From: Parasponia andersonii
Lineage: Eukaryota > Streptophyta > Magnoliopsida > Rosales > Cannabaceae
Direction of reading: 5' to 3'
Length of the DNA: 64,000 nucleotides
Assembly (NCBI GenBank): GCA_002914805.1
Contig: JXTB01000247.1
Location: 357,436 to 421,435, forward strand
Made by a program: the position numbers and the translations under genes
Shown: positions 45,577 to 58,520 of the stretch, one piece after another
How the letters are laid out: every line of letters begins with the position of its first letter
Numbering within the stretch: position 1 is the first letter of the stretch
Notes under the pieces: model-generated
Told to the model about the DNA's origin: nothing
The model's input: only the letters and a program-made list of their open reading frames with translations
Database searches by the model: none

Positions 45577-48165
45577 CATTTCTATTAGTTCACAAAACAG
45601 ACAATAGTTGGAGGTTTTGTGTCGATTACCGAGCCCTTAATCAAGTGACTATCCCAGACAAATTTCTAATCCTAGCTATCGATGAGCTTCTTGACGAGTT
45701 ACATGGTGCATGTCTCTTTGTCACGCTAGATTTGAAATCTGGGTATCATCAAATCTGTGTATGAACAAAGGATATTCCCAAGACGACTTTTCAAATACAC
45801 GACATCACTACGAGTTCTTACTTATGCTATTCGGCTTGACTAATGTGCCAGCCATCTTTCAGGCCCTCATAAATGAGATATTTCGTGGTTGCTTATCGAA
45901 ATTCGTCATAGTCTTTTTTGATAACATACTGGTCTATAACAGATTATTGGCAGAGTATGTCACTTACCTGAGTCTAGTCTTGAGATTTGGTAGCCAAAAA
46001 ACTATACGCCAACCAGAAGAAGTGTCAATTTGGGTAAACAACACTAGATTATCTAGGGCACATTACACTGGTGGAAGGCGTCGCTACCAATAAGGCAAAA
46101 GTTGAAGCCATGTTGTCTTGGCCTACCCACATCGCTTCGAGAGATGCGAGGTTTTTTGGGGCTCATGAGTACTATAGAAGGTTTGTGAAAAGCTACGATG
46201 GTATTGCATGGCCCCTCACTGAGTAGCTCAAGAAGGATAGCTTTCGGTGGAACCCTGAACTGGACAACGCATTTCAAGCACTCAAAACAGCCACGACGAT
46301 CATACTCGTACTCGCTCTTCTTGATTTATCCTGCCTATTTGTTGTAGAAACAAACTCATCCGGGTATGGCATAGGGGCTGTGCTAATGCAGGACCAATGT
46401 CCCATTGCAAATTTCAGTCAAGTCTTAGCCAACGAGCTCGTGCTAAGTCAGTTATGCACGAGAACTCTTGGCCATCGTCTTGCCCATGCAAAAGTGGCGA
46501 CACTACTTGCTTGGATGCAAATTTATCATTCGAACTGATCAATATAGCCTCAAGTATTTATGTGAACAGTGAGAAATTAGTGGAGAGCACCTGAAATTGA
46601 TCACCTAGTTGTTACGATATGACTTTGAGATCCAATACAAGCCCCCCCTTGAGAACACAGCCATGGATGCTTTATCCCGAAAAGCCACCATGGCCATCTT
46701 CATGGCTCTGTCTATTCTGTGGGTCATACAGCTAGAGGAATTGGGTGCATAGGTCGCCCCCAATGAATTCTTGGGAAAAATTTGTTAGGAATTATTGATT
46801 GATCCCATAGCTCGACCTGGTTATTCGTTAGTGTAGGGATGGTTGTTGTACAGGGATCGGTTGGTCCTCCCCCAAGGATTATCTCTCATTTTGCTAGTGT
46901 TACATGAATGTCATGACAACAATATTAGAAGGAGGGGGTCGGTCAGGGTTCCTTAAAACGTATAAGAGGGTACCTGCTAGTTTCTTTTGGGAGGGCATAA
47001 AAGACACATTCAAAGCTATGTTGCAAAGAGTTTTATTTTGCCAACAAAACAAATACCTTGCTTATCCCCAGTTGAACTCCTCTAGTTGTTACAATACCGG
47101 ACAAGGATATCCATGGATTTTGTGGAAGGGTTTTTGAAATTATAAGATGTGGACATTATCCTTGTTGTGATGGATCGGATAAAGAAATATGCTCACTTAA
47201 TTGGGCTAAAACACCCCTTCTCGGCTCAAACCGTAGCTGGTCTGTTTGTGAAAGACATGGTACAGTTACACGGTATTCCAACAACCATTATTTCTGATCG
47301 AGACCAGACTTTTATGAGCCACTTTTAGGCTGATCTTTTTCGTTTGTAGGGCAGTCTTCTCAAACATAGCATGGGTTACCATCCCCAAACAGATAGCCAG
47401 TCTAAGGTGGTCAATCGATGTCTTGAAATATACTTACGTTGCTTCGCCAATACCAAACCACGATAATGGGCTCGCTGGTTGCCTTGTGCAGAATATTAGT
47501 ACAACACATCTTACCACATGATTATAAAGCACACTCCATTTGTATTGTGTATGACCGTGAGCCTCCACCGCTAATTTCTTTTGAACATGGTTCCATTATT
47601 GTCGGTTCCATTATTGTCTCCTCCACTCGTGACCTCATGCTTGACAAGCTACAAGCCTAACCTGCTCGTGCCCAAAAAACAATGAAATCCACTGCGGATG
47701 GGTCTCATCGTGATATGCAATTCAACATCAGGGAATTGACTTATCTCAAACTTTGTCTTTACCGTCACAAAGCAATGGCCAGGCACAATAATGAAAAGTT
47801 AGCTCCGCGCTTCTACAGACCATTCAATAATCTAGCACGGATCGGGTAGGTCACATATAAGCTGCAACTCCCTGTTTCAGCCTCCTTGCACCCAATGTTT
47901 CACGTCTCTCAACTTTGCAAAGCCATTGGTGCCACACAAAAGGCATCCTCGTTGCCGCACCAATTGCTAGATGATCTGGAGCTGCTCGTTGAACCAGAAG
48001 CCATTCTCAGGTTTAGTCTATCTTGTGCGAAGGGACATTTTGGTATGGACGTGCTCCTATAATGGAAAAGGTTGTCACCTTTCGAAGCAACATGGGAACC
48101 TTTTGAGTTAATCAAGCAACAATTCCCTGACTTTCACCTTGAGGACAAGGTTACTCTTAGGGCAG
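45575..48165 (+). pseudogene. Gypsy RT-RNase H-integrase remnant
   Basis: RT begins abruptly with [20 protein letters not shown] and has [10 protein letters not shown]; the YxDD area is frameshifted (FDNILVY, which has lost one Asp). RNase H-like sequence follows (46330-46700). The integrase has MDRLSKYAHF-like, TIISDRDQTFMS and HPQTDSQSKVVNR, keeping catalytic residues but with stops and shifts. The C-terminal part with HPMFHVSQL ends at the polypurine tract AGGGCAGGGGGT just before 48173. Confidence 0.87.
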
Positions 48166-48172
48166 GGGGTAT

Positions 48173-48499
48173 TGATGAACCCCTCATTCGCTTTACATGC
48201 GCAAGGCGTGCAAAGAAGAGTGATTAGTTTAAGGGTACTAGAAGAGGAATTTGAGCACATGGTCAGCTTTCTGTTTAGTTTCGGTTAGCTAGAATTGTGG
48301 AGGGGTAGATTCCAATAACGGAGAGAATAAATAGACGAGAGGGAGAGGAGAAAGAGTCAAACATTGAGTAAGTTGTATTGGAGCTCGTTTCCTTAGAGAG
48401 TATTGGCCTCTCGAATTGCCTAACTTATTTTATATTTGTTTTCTTCTAACAATAGAAATCTAATCTTTGTTCTTAACTCTACACTTGAGAGTTCTATCA
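48173..48499 (+). repeat. 3' LTR of the gypsy element
   Basis: 327 bp, TGATGAACCC to GTTCTATCA; pairs with the 5' LTR and shares AGTTTCGGTTAGCTAGAATT. Confidence 0.9.
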
Positions 48500-48600
48500 A
48501 ATTATTAACTAGGTAAATGGAAAATAATCAACTAATTGATAAAATTATGAACCAGTTTAGAAATCTAGTTTATAATCAACTAGAGAGATCTACAATGAAG
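48500..48600. repeat. ATCAACTAGTTGAT-type array, right of the gypsy element
   Basis: AATTATTAACTAGG and AATCAACTAATTGAT continue the array cut by the gypsy element. Confidence 0.7.
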
Positions 48601-51123
48601 TTTGGCTTTAGTTGACCGCTAGTTTGGCTGTTTTGGTCGTTATCTCCTTGGGAAAGAAGCTCGTGACAAACAAAATACCAACAATCATCGTGGTGGACAA
48701 CCTAGCATGGTCATGGTGGAGGGGCATTTTGAAATTTGACTGTATGTGAAACTCAAGTTGATGCTAGGTAACACACATTAAGTTTCACGTTTTAACGTTG
48801 GCACCACTTGGACAAATTAACAGTGGTAGCAGTTTTTACTAGTAAAGTTCCAAAATTACCCCTGTTTATGTTTGCTCCGAATGGACTCTCGTGCTCCTCT
48901 CCACTCGCCCTCTCATTCTCGCTCCTCTCTCTGCTACTTTTCGGCACCGGTACTTGCAGCCGCTGCATTTTCCGTCCATATTTCCGGCACCTATTTAGTC
49001 GTTTTCAACAGAGTTACACTCGTCGAATCTCTCTCACTCCTCTCTCATTGTCGCTCCCTTCTCTGATATTTTCGGCACCGGCTCTGGCATCATTCTCCGT
49101 CCCTATTTCCGGCATCATACTTAGTCGTTTTCAACAGAGGTTCATGGATTATTGCTTTGAATCAAACCAAGGTCTGAGTCTCTCTCTATCTGTTAGTTTA
49201 TGATTTTGTTCGTATTTTTCTGTTGTTGGTTTTTTATCTTTTAGTCGTGATTTTCATTCAGATGTGATTTTGTTCATTTTTTTTGTTGGATTCTTTATAA
49301 GATACTAGAACAAAGCTTCGTGTGGTCTCTAGTATTAGATTTAACACTAATACTATGTATTTGATTAGTTTATCACATAAATGTAGCTCCCAATCAATGG
49401 CCACAGACATTGCCTTGAAACTGTTTGTTTAAATTTCTCAGTGAACATAATCCATCAATAGCCTACGAAATATGGTAAACTATGTAGTTTCTTGTTATAA
49501 CAAAAGTAAGGAAAACGAATTTATGAAAGTTTGGAGTGGGTAGAGCTAAAAATGAAATTGGCATATGAAATTGGCTAAAAATGAATCTATTGATAGTTTA
49601 CATACTTGTGTGTTGTCTGCTCGGGAATTATACTTGTTGGTGGTAGCACTTGTCTACTAATTTCACCATTTCTCCATTAAGAAAATCAAAATGAAAAGAT
49701 CCCCTGTTCCTGGTCCATACTTGTAAGCCGAAGCTCTTCCAGCTATGGCTGACACCACCATAACCAGGAGCCAAAGTAGCTTCCACCCTCTTTTTAGTAT
49801 TGAGAGCTACTTGCTATTGAGTTAAATGTCGTATATGTAGTATATATATATATATATAGATTCTTTGATGGATTAAAGAAAGAGTTTTTCACATTTGGTC
49901 TATTATTATTTTGCTGGAAACTTATTGATTGGTTTTTTGACTCTGAGTGTTCTGATCATTTAGGAATTGGGTGGTGGTCGTACTCCTAGGATTGGAAAAA
50001 TAGAAAAGTGGGGATAAAAGGCGGCTACATATTCTCTGCAAGGAAAGATTTTAAAGTTTTGTGGTCCAGATATATGAAAATAATGTAACGTGTCTTCAAA
50101 TGATTTTGAGTCAGAAAAGCAATAAAATAGATATACTGGTCCTGGAATTTCTGTTATTACTCAACATTGTATAGAACGAACATATAACGTAAGGAATTAA
50201 TGATGTTAAAATACTACTGTGCATTCATGTATTCGGTTGGTTTTGACCAACTTTATGCTCTTAGTCTGACCAACTTGTCTACTAATTTCACCATTTCTCC
50301 GTTAAGAAAATCAAAATGAAAAGATCCCCTATTCTTAGTCCATTCTTAGTCGTACACTTTCTTGTTAGTCCATTCTTAGTCGTACACTTTCTTGAAACTT
50401 TCTTGTTATGTTTTATATTTATGGTGCCCCATTAGTATGAAGATGCTCACGTTAAAAGATTAAATAAGGCATCGGAGAACCTCAAACTATTTAAACCAGA
50501 TTGTCCCTTGATATTTTGGCTAATTGGTTGATTTTGAGGGTTGAATAATGATGATAAGTTGATAAGAATGAAGCCATTAAAATGGTCATCTCAAAACTTC
50601 AATCAGTATAAAAAAGTTTTGAAAAAACTCCAGCAAGTTTTTACCTGGAGGCCCAAATCCAGTCAATAGAACCTGTTTTCCATTAAATTAAATATAGATG
50701 AACCTGCCTTAAGCTCTTTTTATTCTGTTTTGGCTAAAAAAAGTTCTCTCCAAGCTCTACATTTTCGTAAGACCTAATTACTGGTTTTTAGGTTTCTTAG
50801 TGAGCATAGAACTATTATTGGTCTCATATAATATTACTTTGTACTTATTTTTTTGTGTTTGTTATAGAATGTAGTTCTTTTGCTTCTACGTTTATATTTT
50901 CTTTATATGTTTGTCTACATTTTGGAAGTTTCTTATTTCCGTATGTGCTTAATCGTTTCTTTACTTTATATTTTTTTCTGCTTTCCAATCTACAAACTTG
51001 TCACAAAACCACTGAGCAGAATCATATGTTGTAGCCTACTTCTATCACTGTCGTTGTCTCACAACTATACTCAAAATGAATTATTCTACTATATTCAATT
51101 TTTTCTTTTCTTTTTTCTCTTAA
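48601..51123. other. Intergenic with local duplications
   Basis: Two tandem, diverged copies of a CT-rich segment lie near 48898-49015 and 49022-49140, both ending TTAGTCGTTTTCAACAGAG. A direct repeat of about 65 bp (CTAATTTCACCATTTCTCC...) is at 49656 and 50280. An open frame at 48808-49203 is a product of the CT-rich repeat and is not a supported gene. Confidence 0.5.
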
Positions 51124-51811
51124 ACTAGTTGATCATCAACTAGTTGATTATCCCTTTATACTAGTTGGTTATCAACTAATTGACTATCTTCCTTATACTT
51201 AGGATCAAACTAGTTGATTTTCTTTATAAAATATTTTTTTTAACCCTTAGATTTGTTGATTTTCAAAATTGGTTGATAATTTAAATTATCAACTAGTTGA
51301 TAACTCGAAATTGGTTGATAATTCAAACTATCAACTAGTTGACTATGTTCTTTACACTTAAGGATCTAATTAAACTAGTTGTTTATCTTTATTAAACATC
51401 TTTTTCTTTTTTTCTTTCCATTTTGTTTTTTATTTTCTCCTTAGACTAGTTGATGATTCCCTTAGACTAGTTGATAATTCTAAACGTTTGATAATTCAAA
51501 TTATCAACTAGTTGACTATCTTCCTTACAGTTTAGGATCTAATTAAACTAGTCGTTTATCTTTATTAAATGTCTTCTTCTTTTTTTTCCTTTTCATTGTT
51601 TATATTTTCTCCTTAGACTAGTTGATTATTAATTAGTTGGTGATTCCCTTAGACGAGTTGATTATCAACTAGTTAATAATTCTAAACAGTTGAATTAGGC
51701 TATTTGTTTATCAACTAGTTGATGATCCCCTTAGATTAGTTTCTTTCCATTTTTTAAGTATCAATTAGTTGATGATCCCCTTAGACTAATTGATTATAAA
51801 CTTGTTGATAA
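51124..51811. repeat. Main ATCAACTAGTTGAT satellite-like array
   Basis: Units of about 160-175 bp repeat the order ATCAACTAGTTGACTATCTT, CTTACACTTTAGGATCTAA, AACTAGTTGTTTATCTTTAT, a CT/T-rich stretch, then CCTTAGACTAGTTGATGATT. The palindrome ATCAACTAGTTGAT and its variants occur many times. The right end is the LINE poly-A. Confidence 0.85.
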
Positions 51812-51999
51812 TTTTTTTTTTTTTGATAAGAAATGAGCTTTGTATTATTAAGAAAGGATAATACAAAGAAAGTGGATAAGAAATCCACAACAAGAAACAG
51901 AAGAAAACAAGTTACAACAAGAACTCTAGTCTCTATCTAAGTTAGAAAAGGCCAGGCTTTTAAAGTTTTTGGCATCATACAACCAAGTAGCAATCCAAA

Positions 52000-54900
52000 G
52001 TCTGATCCTATCCCACACCGGATCCAAACATTCTTCCTTTCCTTTGAAGATCCTTCGGTTTCTTTATAATCAAAGTGCCCAAAATCCAGCTAAAATAGCT
52101 ACCTTCCAAAGGCTTCTTCCTCTTTGATTAGTATGAAGACCTTGCCCAACTCGTACCATATCCTGACACGATCTAGGGACAACCCAACTCCTTGCAAAAA
52201 CATATGATTTAAAGATTCGGCGTCCTCCTTGCATAAAACACACCATCCTAGGGATAATGCTTAGTATGATCTACTTTTTTGCAGCACATCATGAGTGTTT
52301 AGCTTATCCAATGCTAATAGCCAACCAAACACCTTAACTTTAAAAGGAACTAGGGCTTTCCATTAGGACTTAGCCAGGGGAAAGACAACCACACTATCCT
52401 CATGGTTGAGCATGCAAACACTAATTTGCAGGATAACCATGCTGAAGAATCTTCTACCCAAATTCTCCTATCCTCGTCAAGAGGGCATAATCTAACTGAG
52501 TCCAACCGAGTAAGAAGGTTCAGTAGTTGAGTGACTTGTCTGCCATTCAAATTCCTCATAAAGTGAAAGTTTCAGCTGATAGAGTCACCTGAATTTGGAG
52601 CTGATTGTTCAACAAAATCCGCAATGACTCTGTTATTGAAAGAAGAGAGTCTATACAGAGAAGGAAAGGCTACTTCCAAGGCATGCCCCCCTCCCCACCC
52701 AAATATCCTACCAAAATCTAATCCTAGAGCCACTTCTCGCTCTAAATCTTACATGCTTAATGAATTCACTGTAAACAGAGGATATTGCTTTCCAAGGGCT
52801 TCTTAAGGTCGTCCTTTCCGTCGATACCGTATCCCAATGGTTCGTAGAAAGCCCATGCTTACTCGTCAGGACTTTATGCCACAAGGAATTCGTTTCGATA
52901 GGGAACCTCCACAACCACTTCATTAAAAGAGCTCTATTTCTAGTTGAGACTTTACCAATTCGAAGCCCACTTTGCATTTTTGAACGACAAAGCACAACCC
53001 AAGCCACAAAATGCTCTCCACCCAGTTGATCACCCTCTTCCCAAAAAAGTCTCGCATTAACTTCTCTAGCATCTCTGTTATGCTATTAAAGATTGACAAG
53101 TAATAAATTGGAATAGAAGACAACACCGATTGGATGAGTGTTAGTCGACCACCTCTTGAAAGGAAGGCTCTCTTCCATCCATCTAATCTTTTTGATACTT
53201 TAGCGACAACTGGTTCCCAAAAGTCAAGTTTTCGAGGATTACCTCCCAAAGACATGACCAAGTACTTAATTGGCAAGCTACCCACTTCACATCCCGAACT
53301 ACCAGCCAAGGAGTGTACAAACTCTTCATCCACATTAATCTCTAGCAAAGTACTTTTGGCCATGTTAATGCGCAAGCCAGAATTTGAGCAAAAAACTTCC
53401 AACAGCTATAGAAGATTCTTGAATTTTTCACGATCAGCATCCAAGAAAAAAAGAATGTCGTCTACAAATTACAGATGTGAAACTTCCATTCTATCTCTTT
53501 CCACCACAAATCCTTTAACTACATAAATAGTCTTAGCTTTATCAATTAGCCTCCCCAACACATGTACTACTAAAGTAAATAGATATGGGGACAAAGGATC
53601 TCCTTGCCTTAGCCCTCTGGAGCCTTTAAACTTTCCTCTAGGTCTTCCATTGATGATTATGGAAAAAAAACACCGACGATAAGCACCAAAGAATCCACTT
53701 TCTCCAAATAGATCTGAATCCTTCCTTTTGTATGACAAAATCCAAGAACTTCCATTCTACATAATCATATGCTTTCGCAAAATCAATCTTAAGTACAACT
53801 CTTAATTTTCCTAACTTCTTGTAATCCTCCACACTTTCATTTGCTATCAATGTTGTTTCTAAGATCCGTCTTCCTTCCACAAATGCTCTTTTTGTATCTG
53901 CTATAGTATCTTTAAGGACTTGTTTCAATCTCAGCGAAAGAACCTTGGAAATAATCTTGTACAAACTTGTCACCAGACTAATCGGTCTGAAATCCTTGAC
54001 TTTACAAGAGCTCATCTTTTTTGGGATTAGGCATATATATGTCTCGTTGGTTACCCCATTTATGATGTCGTCCCTCCTAAACTCTAGCAACACTTTTGTC
54101 AAATCTTGTTTAACAACCTCTCATTGAGACTGAAAAACTGCCAATGTAAACCCATATGAACCTGGAGCTCTGTCACCGTCACGCTCAAAGATCACTTTTC
54201 TTATTTCCTCTTCTTCAAACGGTCTTTCTAACTAGTCTCGTAAATGTATCTGAATTAGTTGTCAATCCACACCCTCAATACTCCTATACTCCAGTTCTGC
54301 TGATTTATATAGAGATTGGTAAAACTCTGTCATCACTTTCACTATCTCCTCCTCCCTTTCGACATAACTCCCATCCTCTACTTCAATCCTGGTAATAGAA
54401 TTCTTGGAATTTCTTGCACTCCTCAATCTATGAAATAACTTTGTATTTGCATCACCTTCCTTGGCTCACGAGAACTTGGATTTCATATGACATGCTCTTT
54501 CCTCTTTGAGAATAATCTCCTCTAATTCACATTTCGCAGCAAATCTTTCTTGTTGTAACTGATTGTTCCATCTTCTAGAGACCTCTAGATCATCTAGCTC
54601 CCTGACTCTTCTACAAAGTGATTCTTTGATCATCCTCACATTCCCAAATACCTCAACATTCCACCTTTTCAGTTTCTCTTTACTGATCTTGAGCTTATTT
54701 AGAAATTTATAACCCTCCCAGCCAGAGGTGTTCCAATCTCATTTCACCAGCTTTCAAAATCTTTGTTGAACGATTTATGTTCAAGCCACATGTTCTCAAA
54801 ACGAAAAGGGAAGGGTCCCCAACGAGTTGGAGTTGAGTCCAATAATACTGGGCAATGATCAGATACCACTCTAATCTCTATCTCCTATCTGATAAAAGGA

Positions 54901-55509
54901 AAGAGAGCTTCCCACTCCACAAAAAAAAAAAGAAACCTATCTAATCTTCAGTAGGTAGGTTGATTTCTGAAAGTAGACCAAGTAAATTGGCCTTGCTCTC
55001 CCTTAAGTTCTGCTCCCTGATTAACTCATCATGCTTCTTGTGTTGATCACAATATTAAACTTTTCCTACACCTTGCGAACGACATTAAAGTCCCCACCTA
55101 TACACCACTTTTCACTGCACAAACTCCACAACCTGGCCAACTCGTCCCAAAACCTAGCTCTATAGCTATATTTGCTAGGGTCATAAACCCCAGTGAACCA
55201 CCAATTACTCTTGCCCTCTATCTCTACCAAAATGGAAGCAGAGAATTAACCTACCATCGTGTTACTAACTTTCGCCTTCCTGACATCCCAAATTATCAAA
55301 ATCCCACCTGCCCTTCCTATCGAAGGCAAAATCAGCCATTCTTTAAACCGCGAACGCCACATACTACCCACAAACCTCCTGTCGATTTCTTCCCTCTTAG
55401 TCTCTTGTAAAACTACAATATCTGGACTAACTTTGTATATTACCTCCTTGATTGCTCTCCTCTTCGAAGCAGAGCCACTCCCTCTATTGTTCCAAGAGAA
55501 AATCTTCAT
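52000..55509 (-). pseudogene. LINE ORF2: endonuclease, reverse transcriptase, zf-RVT
   Basis: It starts MKIFSWNNRGSG at 55509. The apurinic-type endonuclease has VVLQETKRE and GDFNVV. The RT region has FRPISLVTSLYKIISKVL, IDFAKAYDYVEW, GLRQGDPLSPYLF and FVDDILFF; the residue before FVDD is now a stop. The C-terminal part, with LPIKYLVMSLGG and RALLMKWLWRF, leads to a zf-RVT-like region. Many stops, mostly of the TAA/TAG kind, and frameshifts interrupt it. The enzyme would have nicked target DNA and primed reverse transcription there. Confidence 0.88.
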
Positions 55510-57740
55510 AGGTTACCCTTCTTTCCCCTCCTGGACGCGCTCATGTCGTACTTGATATTGAACTGCAGATTGTATAGTTCCCTGATTTTCCTTTTTTTCC
55601 TAATCGTATTCTGATTCTCTGTCTTGTCTGTCGCTGAAACCAGTTTAAGCCCCATATCATCCACTGACGAACAAACATTCTTCCATTGCACGAGATATCC
55701 CCCTACACTCACTGCATGTCCCTTGTCCATCGCTTCCTCGATCATCAAAAGAGGTTCAACTACACTGATTGGAGAGACAACATTCATTGGGTACGAGGTT
55801 GCCACATCCATCTGACTACTTGTTTGTGCCAAAGACTGCTCAATTACGTTCAAGCCAGCAATTATGTCACCAAACAAGGAGACAAGTCTTTCCAAACTGT
55901 CTTCTGGGTTATATTCATCATTTGATCCTGAGCTTTGGTCCATTTCTAGTTCAGAATTGGAGCCATCAGACGAAGATTCTGGTCTTAAGACCATTTGGCC
56001 ATCGATATTTATGTCAACTTCAACCATTTCAATAAACTGCTCTGTCATATTATTCATCTCATGATCGTGTCTTTCTATGAGCGAAGTCCTCCTTGTTCGA
56101 TTTCCTGAATAAACTTTTAGGTACAAGGGAGAGGGATATTGGTTTGATCGATTTGTCTCAGCTTCATTCTTAGTCAGTACACCTTTTTCTCGGCCTCTAA
56201 GAGCTTTCTTTTCGGACATAAAGTTCCTGTAACTTTGAATACATCCCTTTACAAAAGTCTCTTTTTGTTTGGGCTCTAAACGTTTCAAGTATTTCTCTGC
56301 AATAACCTCTTTTTGTACGCTTGTTTTGTCTTTACACGTCATCTTCTCTCCTTTATATGCATTGTGCCCGACAAGAGCACTTAAGAAATTCTTTCTGCCC
56401 ATCTTCTCCAACCGCTTTGCATTACTCCCACACTGGTCACACTTACCGAGGAGTTGATTCCCCTCGAAAGCATTGTTGGGAAGCAGGTTCTTTGCCACCT
56501 GTGCTGTCATTTCCATCTCTGGTAGTTCTCCGTTCGCTGCTTATGGCTTTGTCGGAATTGTTGGTAGACATGCCTCCCTGGGAGCTAATATGTCTACTGA
56601 TTGCAGCTCCGACGATTGACATCTTTCCCTGTCTTGTATCATTTGTCTCTTTCGACTCTCCGAGTGCCAAGCCGCAGGTCCAATTGATATACAGACTCCG
56701 ACTGGCTTCTGTGAATTTGACTCTTCCAGGAAAAAACGCCCAACGTTACAATATCAGAACCTCTCGGAAGGTCTAGTGTGTCCGAAAGGAACCCGTTTCT
56801 TCCCCCCTTAACTTGTATCTTAGCGTAATTCATACAATCGAAACTCAAGGTATTATCTGCAACGTCAATAAATCCCCCAAGTTTCTCACCTATTACTTTA
56901 AACACATGAATATGCCACTAATCCGCTCGTAAACCTGCAATCCCTACCCATTGATTTCTACACCCAGACACAGTTCTTGCAATGTTCCAACTGTTGCCAT
57001 ATCACTATCCTCACCGATTTGCACTTATACAAATAAAAGGTACTCATATCGAAGCAATCTTCTTCTTTCTGATTCACTTGAACACCAACAATTGCTGCCC
57101 TATCTGTGTAAATCACTGATATTTTCACGTTTCTTTGTAATCTTCTGCTTAACTCCTCTTTTATATCTCTCCAACCCTCCTCTATGCTTTCCTTGTATAT
57201 AACTACTGCTAAACTATGATTATGCTTAACAGTCGAGAACTCGCCTTCAACTATGACTGTATTATCACGTATGGCCTTTCTGAACTTTGTAACCTCCTCC
57301 TGCTTTTGAGATATTTCCTACCAAGTACGATGAACATGTCCCTGGTTTCCTTTCCTTCTTCCTATTAAACTACCCAAACATTCCTGAAAATTCTTCCAAC
57401 CTATGCCTCTCGCCTCACCTGGAACTATGACCTTACTTTCCACACCATTCTGTAATTTAACCAGCTGCAGGAATTTCCCCCACTTGTTGTACTTCACCTC
57501 CAGCAATAAAAGATAAGAACTTCCCTTGAATTTTCTGAAAAATTGCCCTTTACCTTCGTCTCTTAGCACCAGTTCCACCATGTCCAATAGCCACACTGCA
57601 CCTCCATGTTTGAACGATACTTCATAATCTCTTCCTCGGTTCCTTTCTAAAACCTTGATAGATCTATCGCCATTAACTATAGCAATCGGGAACAACTCGT
57701 GAGTTTTTCTAAACTCTCTAACTAAGTGTTTCAAACTCAT
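55506..57740 (-). pseudogene. LINE ORF1 (nucleic-acid-binding protein), decayed
   Basis: It begins MSLKHLVREFRKTHELF at 57740 and is open to 57318, then broken. A middle block with VIGEKLGGFIDVADNTLSFD (56905-56639) resembles the DUF4283-like part of plant LINE ORF1. The last 336 codons (56516-55506) are open, polar and acidic. Its stop overlaps the ORF2 start as ATGA. Confidence 0.72.
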
Positions 57741-58087
57741 CTCTCATGTCTAAGGCGACAAACTCATCAACCCTCATATAAAAACATGCAATTATTCATT
57801 TGAGATAGTAAATATGCAATTCTGACTTTTTCTTGTACCTCGTTAGTCATGAGAGGGGAAAAAACGAGAAACAAAGATTATGTGTAATGATAAAGACAAT
57901 GGTTGCCTATAGATCATATATAGTGTTGTCCAAGTTGTCCTTCAACTGGTTTCTTATGAAAACGTGGGGACAAGGGGGTAGAAGTATCATCTCATAAGTT
58001 TACTACAACTTAGTATGAGCTTCATATGCGGGATTTGAACTTTCTAGCCAAGACATATGGTAGTGACATAGAGCTTGGGGAAAGAAA

Positions 58088-58520
58088 CTAATAACTCTAG
58101 ACGGTTGAATTACGCTAGTTGATCAATCATCTAGTTGATGATCACCTCAGACTAGTTTCTTTCTAATTTCTTTTATTTACTTTTAGGCTAGTTGATTATA
58201 TAATTCGTAACGGTTGAAAACTTAAATTATCAACTAGCTGACTGCCTTTCTTACACTTAGGATCGAAACTAGTCATTTGTCTTTATTAAACATTATTTTC
58301 TTTTTTTCTTTCCGTTTTTTTTTTTTTTTAATTTTCCTCTTAGGCTGGTCGATTGTCAATTAGTTGATGATTCCCCTAGGCTAGTTGATTATCGACTAGT
58401 TGATGATCCCTTTAGACTAATTGATTATCAGTATATAGATAATTCTAAACGGTTGATTATTCAAATTATCAACTAGTTGACTATCTTCCTTACACTTTAG
58501 GATCTAAACTAGTTGTTTAT
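58088..58520. repeat. ATCAACTAGTTGAT array, right of the LINE
   Basis: It continues the array with the same unit order (GACTGCCTTTCTTACACTTA at 58239 and GACTATCTTCCTTACACTTT at 58474). Confidence 0.83.

Larger units (their letters stand above)
45232..48499 (+). mobile_element. Internally deleted Ty3/gypsy retrotransposon with both LTRs
   Basis: LTRs at 45232-45560 and 48173-48499 pair along their length. The flanks AATCA (45227-45231) and AATTA (48500-48504) are a 4/5 target duplication. Between them only about 2.6 kb remains: gag, protease and the start of RT are deleted. The integrase C-terminus ends FEATWEPFELIK and HLEDKVTLRAGG, as in chromovirus-related gypsy elements. Confidence 0.9.
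51812..58087 (-). mobile_element. L1-type LINE, nearly full length
   Basis: The element reads leftward and ends in a poly-A tail (T run at 51812-51824). ORF1 and ORF2 are recognisable, with about 350 bp of 5' sequence. It splits the ATCAACTAGTTGAT array: the unit stops at CTTGTTGATAA on the left and resumes at TAACTCTAGACGGTTGAA on the right. A clean target duplication is not visible, perhaps because the flanks are themselves repeats. Confidence 0.88.

Noticed and set aside
45528-46093. ORFs in the gypsy RT taken as a host gene
   Set aside because: They carry gypsy RT motifs and lie between paired LTRs.
51124-51811. Could the short palindromic array be a CRISPR array?
   Set aside because: Units are long, diverged and in a plant nuclear context; there are no uniform short repeats with unique spacers and no cas genes.
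52624-54395. Several + strand ORFs
   Set aside because: They are antisense shadows of LINE ORF2.
55624-57202. Several + strand ORFs
   Set aside because: They are antisense shadows of LINE ORF1.
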